Assembly (NCBI RefSeq): GCF_000210295.1
Contig: NC_026741.1
Location: 992,001-1,056,000, forward strand
Length of the DNA stretch: 64,000 nt
From: Trypanosoma brucei gambiense DAL972
Taxonomy: Eukaryota; Euglenozoa; Kinetoplastea; Trypanosomatida; Trypanosomatidae
Direction of reading: 5' to 3'
Positions 40,815 to 53,239 of the stretch are shown in pieces. A model generated the notes under the pieces. That model was given only the letters and a program-made list of their open reading frames with translations, was not told the origin of the DNA and ran no database searches. How positions within the stretch are numbered: the first letter of the stretch is position 1; each line of letters begins with the position of its first letter. The position numbers were made by a program, and so were the translations under genes.

Positions 40815-43800
40815 TGTTTGGGAATATTTCTAACCTGTACGTTCGCTGACTGTCTTAATATATATATATATTATTTTTCAGTTCAGTGTTATGTTGTGCT
40901 GCACTACGCTTCCTTTTTTATTTTATTTTATGTGCGCAGTTTTCACTCTTTTCTCGGGTTTGATGGTGAATATGTCTACTGTTGCAAGAGCTTCTGTTGT
41001 CGTCTGTTGTTGTGTGAATCTTGTGCTAATAATACTAAAAAAAAAAAAAATTATTATTATTTCCTCTCCTGTTTCCTTTCCTTTCCCTTTTTTTAAAAAC
41101 AAACTTTTTCTTCGTTTCTTTCTGCCGTTGTTATTGTAATCGTTACTGCTTCTCTCCTGTTTTTTTTTGTTCTGAACGTAACTCAACAAAAAAAAAAGAA
41201 TGAGAATAAGAACATACACGTGAAGAAAAAGAAAATAAAACAAAACAGCAACACATCAAAGCAAAGCCAAGTAAAGAGAGGAAGCGTTAATTAATTTTGA
41301 ACATACACAAAAATTGAGAAGGAGAAGAAGGGGGAAGGGGGGAATCAAACAAACAAAAGAAAAAGAAAAGGGAGACAAGGAGGGAGGAAAAAAAAAAAGG
41401 AACGGCGCCTAATTTTTTTTAAAAAAACAACAAAATAACGAATATGACGTTGTTGTTAAGATTAGATATTATTAAATATTATTAGTTATAATAATAATAA
41501 TATTATTATTATTATTCTTTTTCCTTTTTGATGAAACTTGACAGCGTGTGAGTGCATGTAGCATCATATGACGAAGCGGAGTTAAAGCTCCAATGAGCAA
41601 AAATAAATGAAGAGGGTAAACGAAGGGAACGAGGGAACTAAAAATATAAAGTGAGAACAAAAACAAAAACGAAACAAAAAAAAAACAGCGAAACGAACAA
41701 ACACACGCATACGCAGGTAAAATAAATTAAAACGAAACAAAACAAAAAAGGAAGAGAAGAAAAAGAAAAAAAAGAGAAGGGAAAAGTGTCAGACAGTCAC
41801 ACCACCAAATAGTCAATACGTGAATAAATGTACATAAATGTATAAATATACGTGCAGAGATATGTAACGTGCGGCAAATTTAATTGTAAAGTAAAATGTA
41901 TAAATATGTAAATGTACGTATGCATACGCGTAAATATGAATATATATATATAAGCATACAAATATCCTTTCAAATATATGTGGATGTTTTTTTTTGTTTT
42001 GCTTTTTGTTATATTTACTTTCACTACTTAATCACGTATGCCCAACGACGAAACACTTGCTGCTGGGAAACAGGGGGGGGGAAAAAAAACGGTAGCGCGT
42101 CACTTGAACTTATTTGATGATGGTGTTCTTTTTTTTTTTTTTCCTCTTCATATTTACTTCCGTTAATTACCCTCTCAGGGTTTCTGCTTTCTTTTTTCCT
42201 TCCCGAATTTTCCTTTTTTTTTTTGTTGAATTCATACTATTTTCTTTGTTTGTTTCCTTTACCCCCTCTTGTTTTTTCTTTATTTCTTTTTTTTTTTAAA
42301 GAAGAAAAAAAAACACAACTCTGCTAGATTATTATTATTATTACTGTTAATTACCATTGTCACACGTGTGTGTGTGTGTGTTTGTTTTCTTTTTTTTTCT
42401 CTTTTCTTTCCTTTCCTTTGTTTATTTTCTCTTTTGAATGGGCTTTCAGCCCATACGAATTAGAAGAGGTGAATAAATCACACATTCAGCGTAAGTGTTA
42501 AATAAAAATAAATAACAAGAGAGATGAATGAGCGAGCTGAAAAGAGGGAAAAAGTTATTTTACTTTTTTACTTCATTTTGAGTGCGTGTATGCATATGTT
42601 TGCCCTTTCTGTTTGGTAAGATCATATAAATTGTATACCCATTGTCATGAGTTCTAATTCACATAACTTCACTTATTCTCATTTCACAACACATATTCAT
42701 AAAACATATAAATATACAAATATATAAATATAAATAAATATATATAATATATATTTATTTATTTTTTTCTTTTTTGAGAGAGGATATTTGAGGGGCTGAC
42801 ATCTCTATAAACACTGAACATATAAATACATAAATTTTACTCTTCATAACATGAGGTGGAGCGCAACGACGTGAAAACAAATAAATAAATAAATTCGTAT
42901 GTACGGCGTGTTGGGGGTAATAAACAATTCAAACAAACAAATCGTAACGATTATTATAAATGTTATTTTAATAACAATAATAATAATGATACATACGTGT
43001 ACATATATATTTTTATGTTTATGTATATATGCACATGTGCCGTTTCTAGAAATAAGGTACAACACAAAACACACAAAAATAAGAAACCCAACGTCTTTTT
43101 TTTTGGTAGTATTTCTACTATTGTGCTTTAATCTTTTCTTCTTTAAAAAAAAAACCAAAAAAAAAACACACACACACACACAAAACATCCCCTATTTATT
43201 TATTTATTTTCATTTTATATCCTTCCGCCCATTTCCATCTTTTTTTTTCTTTCTTTCTTTCTTTCCTTCTTTCTTTTTTTCTTTTTCCTTATTTAAAGTT
43301 GATATCTGTGCCCCGTTACTCTTCTATTTCTCTTTTTCTTTCCCTAATGCAGATGAGGACAAGCAAAAGAGAAAACAAAGACATGCTCACAGATATAATC
43401 TTTTTTCTTTTTTCCTTTTCTTTTTCTTATTTAATTTTTCTTTCTTATATAAATATAAATATATATATATATATTTATGTTTTTCTTTTATTTTTTCACT
43501 TTCCTTTTCGAAAAATATAAATGTGGGAGAGATGATTTAAAAAAAGAAATATTAGTATAAAAGAAAATGATTGGTATTGGATAATTATTATTTAATATTG
43601 TATGTGAAGTGGGAGTAGTAAATATTTATTGTTAATATAAAACCAAACACTAAACATAACAGAAGGGTGGAGAGGGGAGGGGGAGGGAGGAGAGAGGGGG
43701 AAGAAAAAAAAAAAAGAAAAAAGAAGGGAGCAAAAACATATACACACAATCAAACAAAAACACCAAAAAGATAGAGAGAGAGAGAGAAAAAAAAGAAAAG

Positions 43801-44328
43801 AAAAGAAAAGGAAAAAGTTCTGACGTGTCCACCTCCACCTCCATCTCCACCTCCACCCCATACATTTACACACATATTATAAATAAATGCAAATAAATAT
43901 AAATATTAAATAAAATATTACCGTATCCCCTGCAGCTTATACGATGTAAGCAAGGAGTTGGTAAATTTATTACAAGATATAATCAATTGCTTCAGTCATT
44001 TCGCTCTTCATGAATACATTCGCCCGCAAGCCTCACTGCTTTTGATACTAAAGACTTAAGAGCATAACAAAAATAAAAATAAAAATAAAAGGAAAAATAA
44101 ACTAAAACACCACCAACAAAAACAAAAACAAAAACAAAAACAACAAAAATGAAGTCATGTCATCATCATCTTATTCTTTCTTCTTTTAAAGCTTTCTTTC
44201 TTTTTGTTTGTTTGTTTGTTTGTTTGTGTTTTTTTTCCCCCCTTCCCACCTGTTATATCTCCTGCGGTGTACGGGAGATGACGTAATATATAAATCGTTA
44301 AGCCAAATATAACTGGTTTCAGGAACGG

Positions 44329-44370
44329 TGCGTGCGTGTGTGCGTGTGTGCGTGTGTGTGTGTGTGTGCG

Positions 44371-44443
<73 letters not shown>
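44329..44443. repeat. Long GT dinucleotide repeat
   Basis: About 115 bases, interrupted by GC in the left part and pure in the right part (about 44368-44442). It is the longest microsatellite in the window; on the transcribed strand it reads CA. Confidence 0.95.
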
Positions 44444-44445
<2 letters not shown>

Positions 44446-47400
44446 GGGAACAAAATATATACAAAAGCCCGTAAGCAATAGCGGAATAAGGAGAAACTCA
44501 CACGCACATTTCATCAATACACTAAAGGCACATATTTTAAAATTGAATAAATACAAAAAGAATGGATGATAAACAAAACATATGAATGGAAAGAGGAAAT
44601 GAAAAGAATAAAAACAAAAAAGAAAAGAACGAAATTCAGTTTTTATTTTTTTTTCCCCCTCTGCATACATTCTTCGCTCATTGGTGATGATTGCATCCAT
44701 CACAACTTTTTCAGAGGCATTTATATTCCGCTTTATTTAATGCTATTTGCGAAATTATTTGTGCTTTACGAATGCCGCGACAGGAAAAAAAAAAAAGAAA
44801 AAAAGATTACGACACTCCACCTTTTTTTTTTTTGCTCACAAGGAGCAGAAATTATGTTGTGACAAATATGATGGATATACCCTCCTCTGAAAGTGTGAAG
44901 TACACAAATATAAGAGAAACAAGAAAAAAAAGGGGGGGGGAACAAAAAAAAAAACTAAACCAAAACTGAAATAAAAAGAAAAAAAAAACACACAAACACA
45001 CAAACACATAAACACATAAACACACAAACAATAGGCCAAAAAAAAAAAACACATATATTGGCATTGATATGACCAAATATATTGTTAGCCTAAAGGGAAG
45101 GAAGTAATTGAAAGAACCAAATAAAAAAAGATAACGTATGAAAATAAATACAAAAAAAAATGGGGGAAGTATAAGCAGTCAAATACACAAACCCGTTTCA
45201 CAGGAGGGGGAAACGAAACAAAATGGAATGAAACGAAAGAAACTTCAGCAAAAGGGGAATATATCGTTGATTTGTAGATTATTTCATTTTTTCCCTTCCT
45301 TATTTAAAAGAAAAATACATCTCTGTGTAATATAATATAATGTAATATATATATATATATATTACAAAAGTTGTGGCGTTCTAATGCTTTGCTTCCACAT
45401 CCTTCTCAAATATATAAATATTAACCATTAGCTGATCAAAAGTTTTAATCATTTGTTCGTATTATATTTTTGTTCTTCATATAATACACCGTATTTTCAT
45501 TCATTTATCATGTCATATGCGATGAAATGCCCAAAATATCATGGGGAAAAAATTAAAAATAAAAAAGAAAAGTGATATGAATAAATAATTATATATCGTA
45601 AAAAAAAAAAAGAAAAAAAACAAAGAAAAAAAAAAGGAGAAGGTAAAGAAGAGAAGAGGAAAGAGGAAAAAAAACAAAACAAAAACAGCAACAATAACAA
45701 CAGCAAAAGCGGGAGAGGAAACATAAGCATTATTTTCCCACACTAAATAATTTGACGCCGCGAGAAGGCACCAAAAAGCAACATCATCATGAAAATCAGC
45801 TAAATTAAAAAAAAAACAATACAAAAAACAACGCCACCACCCACCCCCATCAGAAAAAAAATGTGTGAATGATATCGTGAAGCGCGGAGACTCGCACAAG
45901 AGAAAAAAAAAACGACCCAACGAAAAAAAAAAAATGGAAAAACACTCACACGAGCAGTAAAAAAAAAATTAAAATAAAAAGAAGGTCAATAATAAACAAA
46001 AGAAAGGATAGAAAAAGGAAAACCAACCATATGTAAAATGAAGTGCGTAAAGAAAAAAGAAAAAGAAGAAACCCCGTCAATATGAATATAGAAAACCAAA
46101 CAACGTAAAAAGGAAGAAACTGAGAGGCGAAACAATATCACTATAAAACAAAACCAAAACAAAACAAAAGATAATAAAACGGAAGAAATGATTGAAAGGA
46201 ACTGGGCGATCTGCATTAAAATGACGGTAGGAAGTCGCTCACACTTCAATTATTTAACTCGAAATTCAATACGCCACGGCCTTTTGTATTTTTATTTTTT
46301 CTTCCCTCCCCCATGTTCTACAAAGCGGAGGCAACACAAACACAAATACAAACACGAATACAATAAAATAAAATAATAATCAAAGGAAAAACAAAGCAAG
46401 AAGAAGAAAAGATGAAGAAAGGAAAAGACAGCGAGAGAGAAAGAGAGGTAAAGAGAAGGATAGGAAAAATGTTGGGGACACCTTTCAGGCACACACAAAA
46501 ACAAAACAAAAGCAAGAAAGGACAGAGCAGCAGAAAGAGAAATGAGAAACAAAACATATTAAAAAAAAACACAACTCTGCTAGATCTTCCTTACCGTATT
46601 CCGTTTTTATTAACTTTTTTTAAAATTTATTTTCGATTTATATTTCTTTATTTTATTCCTCCTCCTCTCCTCCCCTCCTTGTTTTCACACGTCTCCAACA
46701 ACAAAACTGAGGTGGCGGGGGATTTGAAAAATTGCACGTGTTCAAAACCGAAAAGCGAAGATCCGGTAAAATCAGAACCCAAAAACTAAGCAACAAAAAA
46801 AAAAAAGGGAGGGATTAAAAAAAGAAAAAAAATTGTTATTTTGAAATGGGCGTGAAATGATCGAACACTCAAGGGGAACACTTTGGAATGGAAAAAAAAA
46901 AAAGAAAAGAAAAAGAAGTGATTGCTCTAAAGAAGCACAAGATGGTGTCAAAATGACCTTTCAAATCCCCTTCCGTTCCCATTTCCAACATAATAATAAC
47001 AACACATGCGGGCGCGACAAAAAAAAGGAAAGACAAAAAACAATAATAAAGAAACCAACAACAAAAAGAACTAAAAAGTAATTTTCATGTTGTTATTTCA
47101 TTTCCCCCAAATGTGCCGTGTTTGTCAATACAACTGCCCCTTCTCTCTGCACTGCCTCATCACTCATTCTTCATTTCTTCTTCTTTGTATTATATTATAT
47201 TATATATATATATATATATTTTCTTTGATGTCAGTTCCCCATTGACCCCAACCCTATAAAAATATATTTTTTTGCTCCCTTCTTTTTCTTTTCTTTTGTA
47301 TTTAACTTCGCTCTCACACTAGAGGGTGTGATATGGATATGGAAAGGTAAGACAAACAAACAAGAAAGAGGGCCAAGAGGAAACAAAAAGATGAAACCCC

Positions 47401-48271
47401 CAATAATAATAATAATAATAATGGTGATGATGGTAGTAATAATAAAAATAATAACGGCATATAACTTATATTTCGTTATTACTGTTATTATCACTACTAC
47501 TACCACTATTATTTTCCTTTTCTTTTTTACTTGTCTTCCCACACATACATATATACACACACACAAAGACAGCCACTTCTGTCATACCCTCCCTTTTTCT
47601 TTCATCTCTGCAACTTCCTGCAAGAAATCACAGAAAAAAAAGAAAAAAAGCACGAAAGAGACAATTTAATAGTAGTAATAATATTTGTTACTGTTTTTTT
47701 TTTTTTAAAGAAAACTCAACTAAGTGAATGAAAGAGTCGTTTTTTCTTCCTCTTTTTATTTCTTTTCTTTTTGAACTCCGCCAAGCGACTTCAACACGAG
47801 TTGTTTCGATGGGGGAAAGTGGGGAAAGGGTAAAAAAACTGATAGTCCAAAAAAGTAACCCAAGTAAGAAAACGCACAAAAAAAATCACGAAAATCACGA
47901 AAAAGAAATATGCTCCGTGCCATGTGGGCTAGGGATATTTTTCCTCTTTTTTCTTCTTCCTTTGACTCGTGTCTCTCTTCTTTTATTTTTTCTTGGTTTT
48001 TTTTTGTTTTGGTGCATTTTGAATCATATTTCTTATTGCACCAGTAACACCTCTCTCTTATCTCACATCCTGCTTTCCTCTCCATTTTTTCAAAAAAAAA
48101 AAATCTACCCACAGGAAAGCAAGAATAAATGAGTGAATGGACAAACAAACAAACAAACAAATATATATATGTGTTGTTCGCCCTTATGCCACTGGGCCGA
48201 CACCCATGTTCCGTAACTTCTCAGTTTCTCTTGTTTTTTTCTTCTTTCGTTTTAAGCCTTATCTTTTGCAT

Positions 48272-50155
48272 TCACCCCTTATGTTGCGTTACCACGGTGG
48301 CCTCATGTACTTCTTCGAGCCATCGGCGTACAAATGTGTGTATTTCCCGTCGCTGCTCTCCCGCCTCATCGGATCCCCTCCGCCAGAAATGAGGAGAAGC
48401 GACCTCATCACTCCCTTGATTGCGGGTCCACATATGCTGAGAGCAACCACCATGAGACATACGTGCCGTTTCCCGAGTTACTGTTGGGTAATTGCCAAAC
48501 ACTAATGGAGCGTCGTGGGCTGGAACTTGGTTAGAAATATCATACGCCGCCCGAGCCTCCTTGATGTGTTTCGATACAGCGAGTGAGTTTTCTTGCTTTG
48601 CTTTTAACTTCTCAGCATAAACAAACTCCTCGAACGCATATGATGCAGGGGGTTTTGCATTACCGATACGAGCAAAACTCACGTGTTTGGAATCAGTAGT
48701 AGAAGATGATGGCAGTAATTGCAGTGGTGCTTCCTCCTTATGAGACATTGTGAGAAACTCAACAGGAAATGCCGGATCTGCTTCGCCACCATCAGTTACC
48801 ACCGTTACCTCCCGCTCCCCGTCCGAATCTCCATCTGTTGAGGAGCAGCGGTTTATTAACGTTAGGAAACGTTGCACGTTTTCGGACGTTTCGGGTGGTT
48901 TTAAGCCCTTCATACCCATTCCGAAGCAACAAGAGCTGGTAGTAACGATGGAAAGTACATCAAACACTTTGTAATCTTGATGGTAATCATCATCCAACCC
49001 TACGTAAAACTCGGGACGGTACTCATCCGATCCATCTCTCGCATCACAGTGCAGAGGGCGTTCATACAAGCAATAAGTGCATTCCGCGGTCCTCCTTCTA
49101 CGAGGAGAGTTAACATGCTTCAAAGGAATCTCTTGCGCTTCTCCACCCCCATACCCGCTGTCCTCCAAACAAATAAGACGTGAGCTTTGCAAAAGCGTGC
49201 CTTCCTTTATTGTGTTGGTAGTGCCCTGCAACGACTCAATAGTATTTGGCACTACCGTGGGGATGACTACTTCGCTACCAATTCCAATATATTGTTTAGA
49301 TGCATCCTCATCACCATACTTACGATTTGTGTCGTTGGATCCTAAAGTTATGTACCCAACTGTTCGACTGTGGCACGTTTCAGAATTCATCATCTGCTCG
49401 TGCGTGCTATACAGAGTTGGATCTGTTACACTCCCCAATCCGTCCTGAAGTGGCCCGAGTTGTGGGATGGAAGTGGAGAAATCCATATCACCGTGGGTAG
49501 TGCTATTCACTACACTTTCAAACTGTGGGAAAAATGAGGTACACGGCGGTGCTCTATACATTAACAGTCCCTGGGGTACATTTGTTTGCTCCTGGCGAAT
49601 ATTTGCTCTTGCGGTAGTTACCGCTGAGTGCCATCCATGGTGAACCGTAAGGTGCAGACTGTGGTTTCCCTGTCGATGGTGAATAACACTAGAGAAATGG
49701 CCCTCTCCCTGTGGCTGAAGTTGTTTACACTCTCTTAATCCCTGAGTATTTGTTTTTTGGGGCGCTCGCTCAGCTGCTGTCCTTGCTGCAGACCAATCCC
49801 AACGTATGCTGGGACTCTGCTTACAAGGGCTGTCGGTGTCACCAACGAAGTTTGGGAGTTGAGACCACGAAAAAGAAGATTGCTGCATTTGTTGCATGAT
49901 GGGTAGGGTGCTGCTTCGTACGGTTGTTCCTTGTGTTAGTTCCAACATATCCACTGGAAACAACGCGCTGCTGCTACCTTCCTTATCGGGTCTCTTCGGT
50001 TCCAACATTTCTTCTTTTTTTGTTTTAGATTTGTTATTACTCTCCTCTACCATTTTGTCACCGCTAGAGTGGCGATGCGGACCTGGCCAGTGGGAGCGTG
50101 TAGGGAAACGGCACATGAAGTGCTGCTCAACCAACGATGCAAATAGATCTAGCAT
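48272..50155 (-). CDS. Kinetoplastid hypothetical protein, 627 residues, mostly disordered
   Basis: Starts at an ATG at 50155; a second ATG at codon 14 is possible. Ser, Thr, Gln and His rich, with few hydrophobic runs. A short segment CTYCLYERPLHC (about 373-384) has paired Cys/His spacing that could bind zinc, but too few ligands are visible for a named finger. An acidic stretch (DGDSDGEREVTVVTDGGEAD) and a charged C-terminal helix (EIHTFVRRWLEEVHEA) follow. No family is recognised. It has 3.1 kb of spacer upstream and 7.7 kb downstream, which in trypanosomes often means a strongly regulated mRNA. Confidence 0.78.
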   Translation of the reverse strand: MLDLFASLVEQHFMCRFPTRSHWPGPHRHSSGDKMVEESNNKSKTKKEEMLEPKRPDKEGSSSALFPVDMLELTQGTTVRSSTLPIMQQMQQSSFSWSQLPNFVGDTDSPCKQSPSIRWDWSAARTAAERAPQKTNTQGLRECKQLQPQGEGHFSSVIHHRQGNHSLHLTVHHGWHSAVTTARANIRQEQTNVPQGLLMYRAPPCTSFFPQFESVVNSTTHGDMDFSTSIPQLGPLQDGLGSVTDPTLYSTHEQMMNSETCHSRTVGYITLGSNDTNRKYGDEDASKQYIGIGSEVVIPTVVPNTIESLQGTTNTIKEGTLLQSSRLICLEDSGYGGGEAQEIPLKHVNSPRRRRTAECTYCLYERPLHCDARDGSDEYRPEFYVGLDDDYHQDYKVFDVLSIVTTSSCCFGMGMKGLKPPETSENVQRFLTLINRCSSTDGDSDGEREVTVVTDGGEADPAFPVEFLTMSHKEEAPLQLLPSSSTTDSKHVSFARIGNAKPPASYAFEEFVYAEKLKAKQENSLAVSKHIKEARAAYDISNQVPAHDAPLVFGNYPTVTRETARMSHGGCSQHMWTRNQGSDEVASPHFWRRGSDEAGEQRREIHTFVRRWLEEVHEATVVTQHKG

Positions 50156-51826
50156 GGATATGTAATTATATATGATTATATATATATATATATATATATT
50201 TTCTTTATATATATATATATATACGTATATGTATTTATATATACTATGTGAAAAAATATGTTGTCGTATCCCTCACCCCTTCTCTTTACTAAAAGAAAAA
50301 AGGTGGGTACCAATTCGTCCCTTCGAAATCAAATGGGGTAAAACAAGCAAACAAACAAAAAAGAAGAGGCAGAACAGAGAGTGCGTAATAACAGGTTTCG
50401 ATGCAAAGAGTATACAAGTGGCAAAACCTCAATTTTACTCCCCCTCCAAAAAAAAAAAATAATTCCAAATTGGAGATTCCACTGAAACAACGACACCAAA
50501 AATAATCTTGGGGCGCTCATTCCGTGCACCACATCTGAAAATATGACATTTATGTATGCACTTATATTTGTAAGAAATTGAGTGAATTTGAAAGGATGTT
50601 ATAGGGTAGAAGATTACCTACCGGAATTATTTCAGGTGCCAAACCCACCTTAATTATTCCTCTTTAATAATAATACTAATAATAATAATTATTATTATTA
50701 TTATTAAAATATCCCTTTTGTTGCGTCCGCATGTAAATGTAGAAGTTTACAATTACTCACAGTACATCACTCCCCCGATGTTTCCAGTTGAATCGCCTGC
50801 CACCGCATTAAACATACAAATTCATTTGTACCCCGGTCAGGAATTGAACAACAACAACAACAACAAGTCACCATATTTCTTTAGCTTCTAACATATTTTT
50901 TTCTCTTCTTTTCTTAATGTTGTTTTGAGATACCCAACATCACGTAACGTCTGCCTTAAGGAACACATTTCATTCCCGAGCAGCGCCTTCCTTTTTAAAA
51001 AAAATTTTTTATAGGTAATCCAAAGGCGCATTGCAACAGTCATTTTATTTCCTACGATTTTCCCTTGACACTCGCTATTGAAGGTGACATGATTTTAATC
51101 ACTAAGAGATAACTAACGGATACGAATAAAAACAAAAAAACAAAAAAAAAGAGGAAAGAATATGAGTGTGATAAAGAATTTCTTGTAAAAAAAAAAAGGA
51201 AAAGAAAAGAAATGCAACAAAACCCAAATTATTCATCAATCAATAAACCGACTTCGTCAACGCGATCAGCGAGTTTAATAACAAAAGGAAAAGTGAAGGG
51301 ATGAGGCAGACGGAATAAATAATGACAAATAACAGTAATGAAAACACAACCATAAGACTGTGTGACAACCGCGGCAAAAAAAGAAAAAGAATTGAAATGA
51401 AACAAACATCCAAAACACCAACAAAAAAAGTACCAACACCAACTGCGAACCGGAGAAGAAAGGGGGAGTGAGAAAGGTACACAAACAAACACACACAAAT
51501 ACACACAAACACATATAAATATATATAAATATATATATAACGATGAAAGTGCAGACTAGTATTCTGGGATATATCACCACTTCCATGCATGAAATATTTT
51601 TAAAAAAAAAACAACGAGAAATTGTCATCGCTCAGCCATTGAAGACGATGCTCACCGCTAACAAACAAGAACAACAACAGAACGAGAAAGAAAAGAAAAA
51701 AAAGAACAAATTACCTCAAAGTATTAAATATATAATTTGTAACATGAAAACAAGAACAAAAAGGACTGGGAATGAACACAAGAGAATAGAAACGAAAAAA
51801 AAAGATAACGTCACCGTCAATCACTC

Positions 51827-51926
51827 NNNNNNNNNNNNNNNNNNNNNNNNNNNNNNNNNNNNNNNNNNNNNNNNNNNNNNNNNNNNNNNNNNNNNNNNNN
51901 NNNNNNNNNNNNNNNNNNNNNNNNNN
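51827..51926. other. Assembly gap (100 N)
   Basis: Exactly 100 N, directly followed by a run of A. The gap probably reflects failure to assemble homopolymer sequence; its true length is unknown. Confidence 0.95.
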
Positions 51927-52638
51927 AAAAAAAAAAAAGAAAACAGAACAAATAATTCAACAAACTTGGGTTGCCTCTTTTCTTTATGTTTTATTTGTTC
52001 TTTTAATTCTGCTTTATTCATTTATTCAAATCATTCTCTTTTTTTTGTTTTTCTCCTCTTCTTTTTTGTTTTTTTTAAATAACCGCGACTGCTCATCACC
52101 TCACGCATCTCTTCTTAATGTTTTTTTTTGCCCCCCCCCTCCAAAAACAAAAAAATCCTTCAACCCCGTTATGTTTCCTTTCTTTTCTTCATTCCCAATC
52201 GCGTCACACCTCAATGCAAAAACAGTGAGAAAAAAAAGAAAAAAAAAGAAAACAAGACATAAACGCCAATGTTGCGGCCGGAAAGGTCCATGTGGCAGCA
52301 ACAACAACAAAATGAAGAAAACAAAACGAAACAAAAAAAAAAACACAAACAAACAAACAAACAAGAAAAATAAATGGATGGAGATGTTGTGTAGAGTGAT
52401 GGAGAGCTAATCGGGCCGTTATGCAATAACATTATTTTTTTTTTTTTAAAAGCCGAGAAAAAAAACAAGAAAGAAAACAAAACTGTTTAGAGGAAGGAAG
52501 CGGAAGATGAGAAAAAAAACAAAAAAAAGTGAGGGACTTTTAACGGACCAAATGACAAGAAGGAGCGCGTTCGTAACTGGGAGGACCCGCTTCTATTCTC
52601 TAACATGTGAACTCCTTACGGGGAGGAAAGAGAAGGTG

Positions 52639-52697
<59 letters not shown>
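52639..52697. repeat. AAT trinucleotide repeat
   Basis: About 19 uninterrupted AAT units. Confidence 0.95.
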
Positions 52698-53239
52698 CAA
52701 TCAAAGAGGGGGAAATCACAGAGAGAGGAGGAACAACAACAACAACAAAAAAAAAAAAAGAAACACCGCACCGGAAGGGAGGAACTCAAAAAGTAAAAAC
52801 AAAAAACAAAAAAGGCACCAGCGGCATCTCCACAGCACCAACAGGAGGCGAGTGCGCAACAACGAGGTGAAGAAAGGGTGGAACAGGATTTTTTTTTTAA
52901 AAAAGAAGGAAGTCAGGCCGTCAGAACAAATCAGGGATGCGGCAGAGGTGTCATATATTACACTGCTATGAGGTTTATTAATTAATTATAGCGTCTACTC
53001 CATTTCCCTGTACACACAAACCTAACCTCAACGTACCCAACTAACCAAACACCACTGGAGATCACCGTAAACAAAAAAAAAGGTACTGGAAAGCAACAGC
53101 GCCCCCTGCAAATTCGCCAGACGAAAAAAAAAAAGAGAAGCACAGAACTTCAATGACATCACAATGAACATTTTCCCTCTAATCTATTTCCTTTTGCCCA
53201 CTCGGACCCTTGCTTTTCCTTTTTTCTCCTCTTTAATGC

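Larger units (their letters stand above)
40592..48271. other. 7.7 kb gene-free AT-rich region, possible giant 3' UTR
   Basis: Lies between the 227-residue gene and the stop of the 627-residue gene. No convincing frame on either strand: the longer ones are Phe/Leu or Lys/Asn translations of T or A runs and lack conserved motifs. It holds GT repeats (40772-40813, 44329-44443), TA repeats (40699-40719, 45346-45362, 47196-47220), AAT/ATT tracts, many A and T runs and a 25-base exact repeat (42305-42329 and 46561-46585). It may be the 3' UTR of the 627-residue gene, may hide a non-coding RNA, or both. No RNA gene is recognised. Confidence 0.6.
50156..53239. other. 3.1 kb AT-rich spacer with microsatellites and an assembly gap
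   Basis: TA repeats at about 50165-50222 lie directly upstream of the 627-residue gene. Palindromic ATT/AAT tracts occur at 50672-50705, and A-rich sequence surrounds the N gap. An AAT run lies at 52639-52697. No gene-like frame or RNA gene is seen; long plus-strand frames here are translations of A-rich repeats. Confidence 0.6.

Noticed and set aside
42899..43540. 213-codon plus-strand frame in the gene-free region
   Set aside because: Translation of T runs, TA repeats and CA repeats; no protein-like composition.
37066..53239. Centromere or strand-switch region
   Set aside because: All genes on both sides are on the same strand and there is no long tandem satellite, only short microsatellites.
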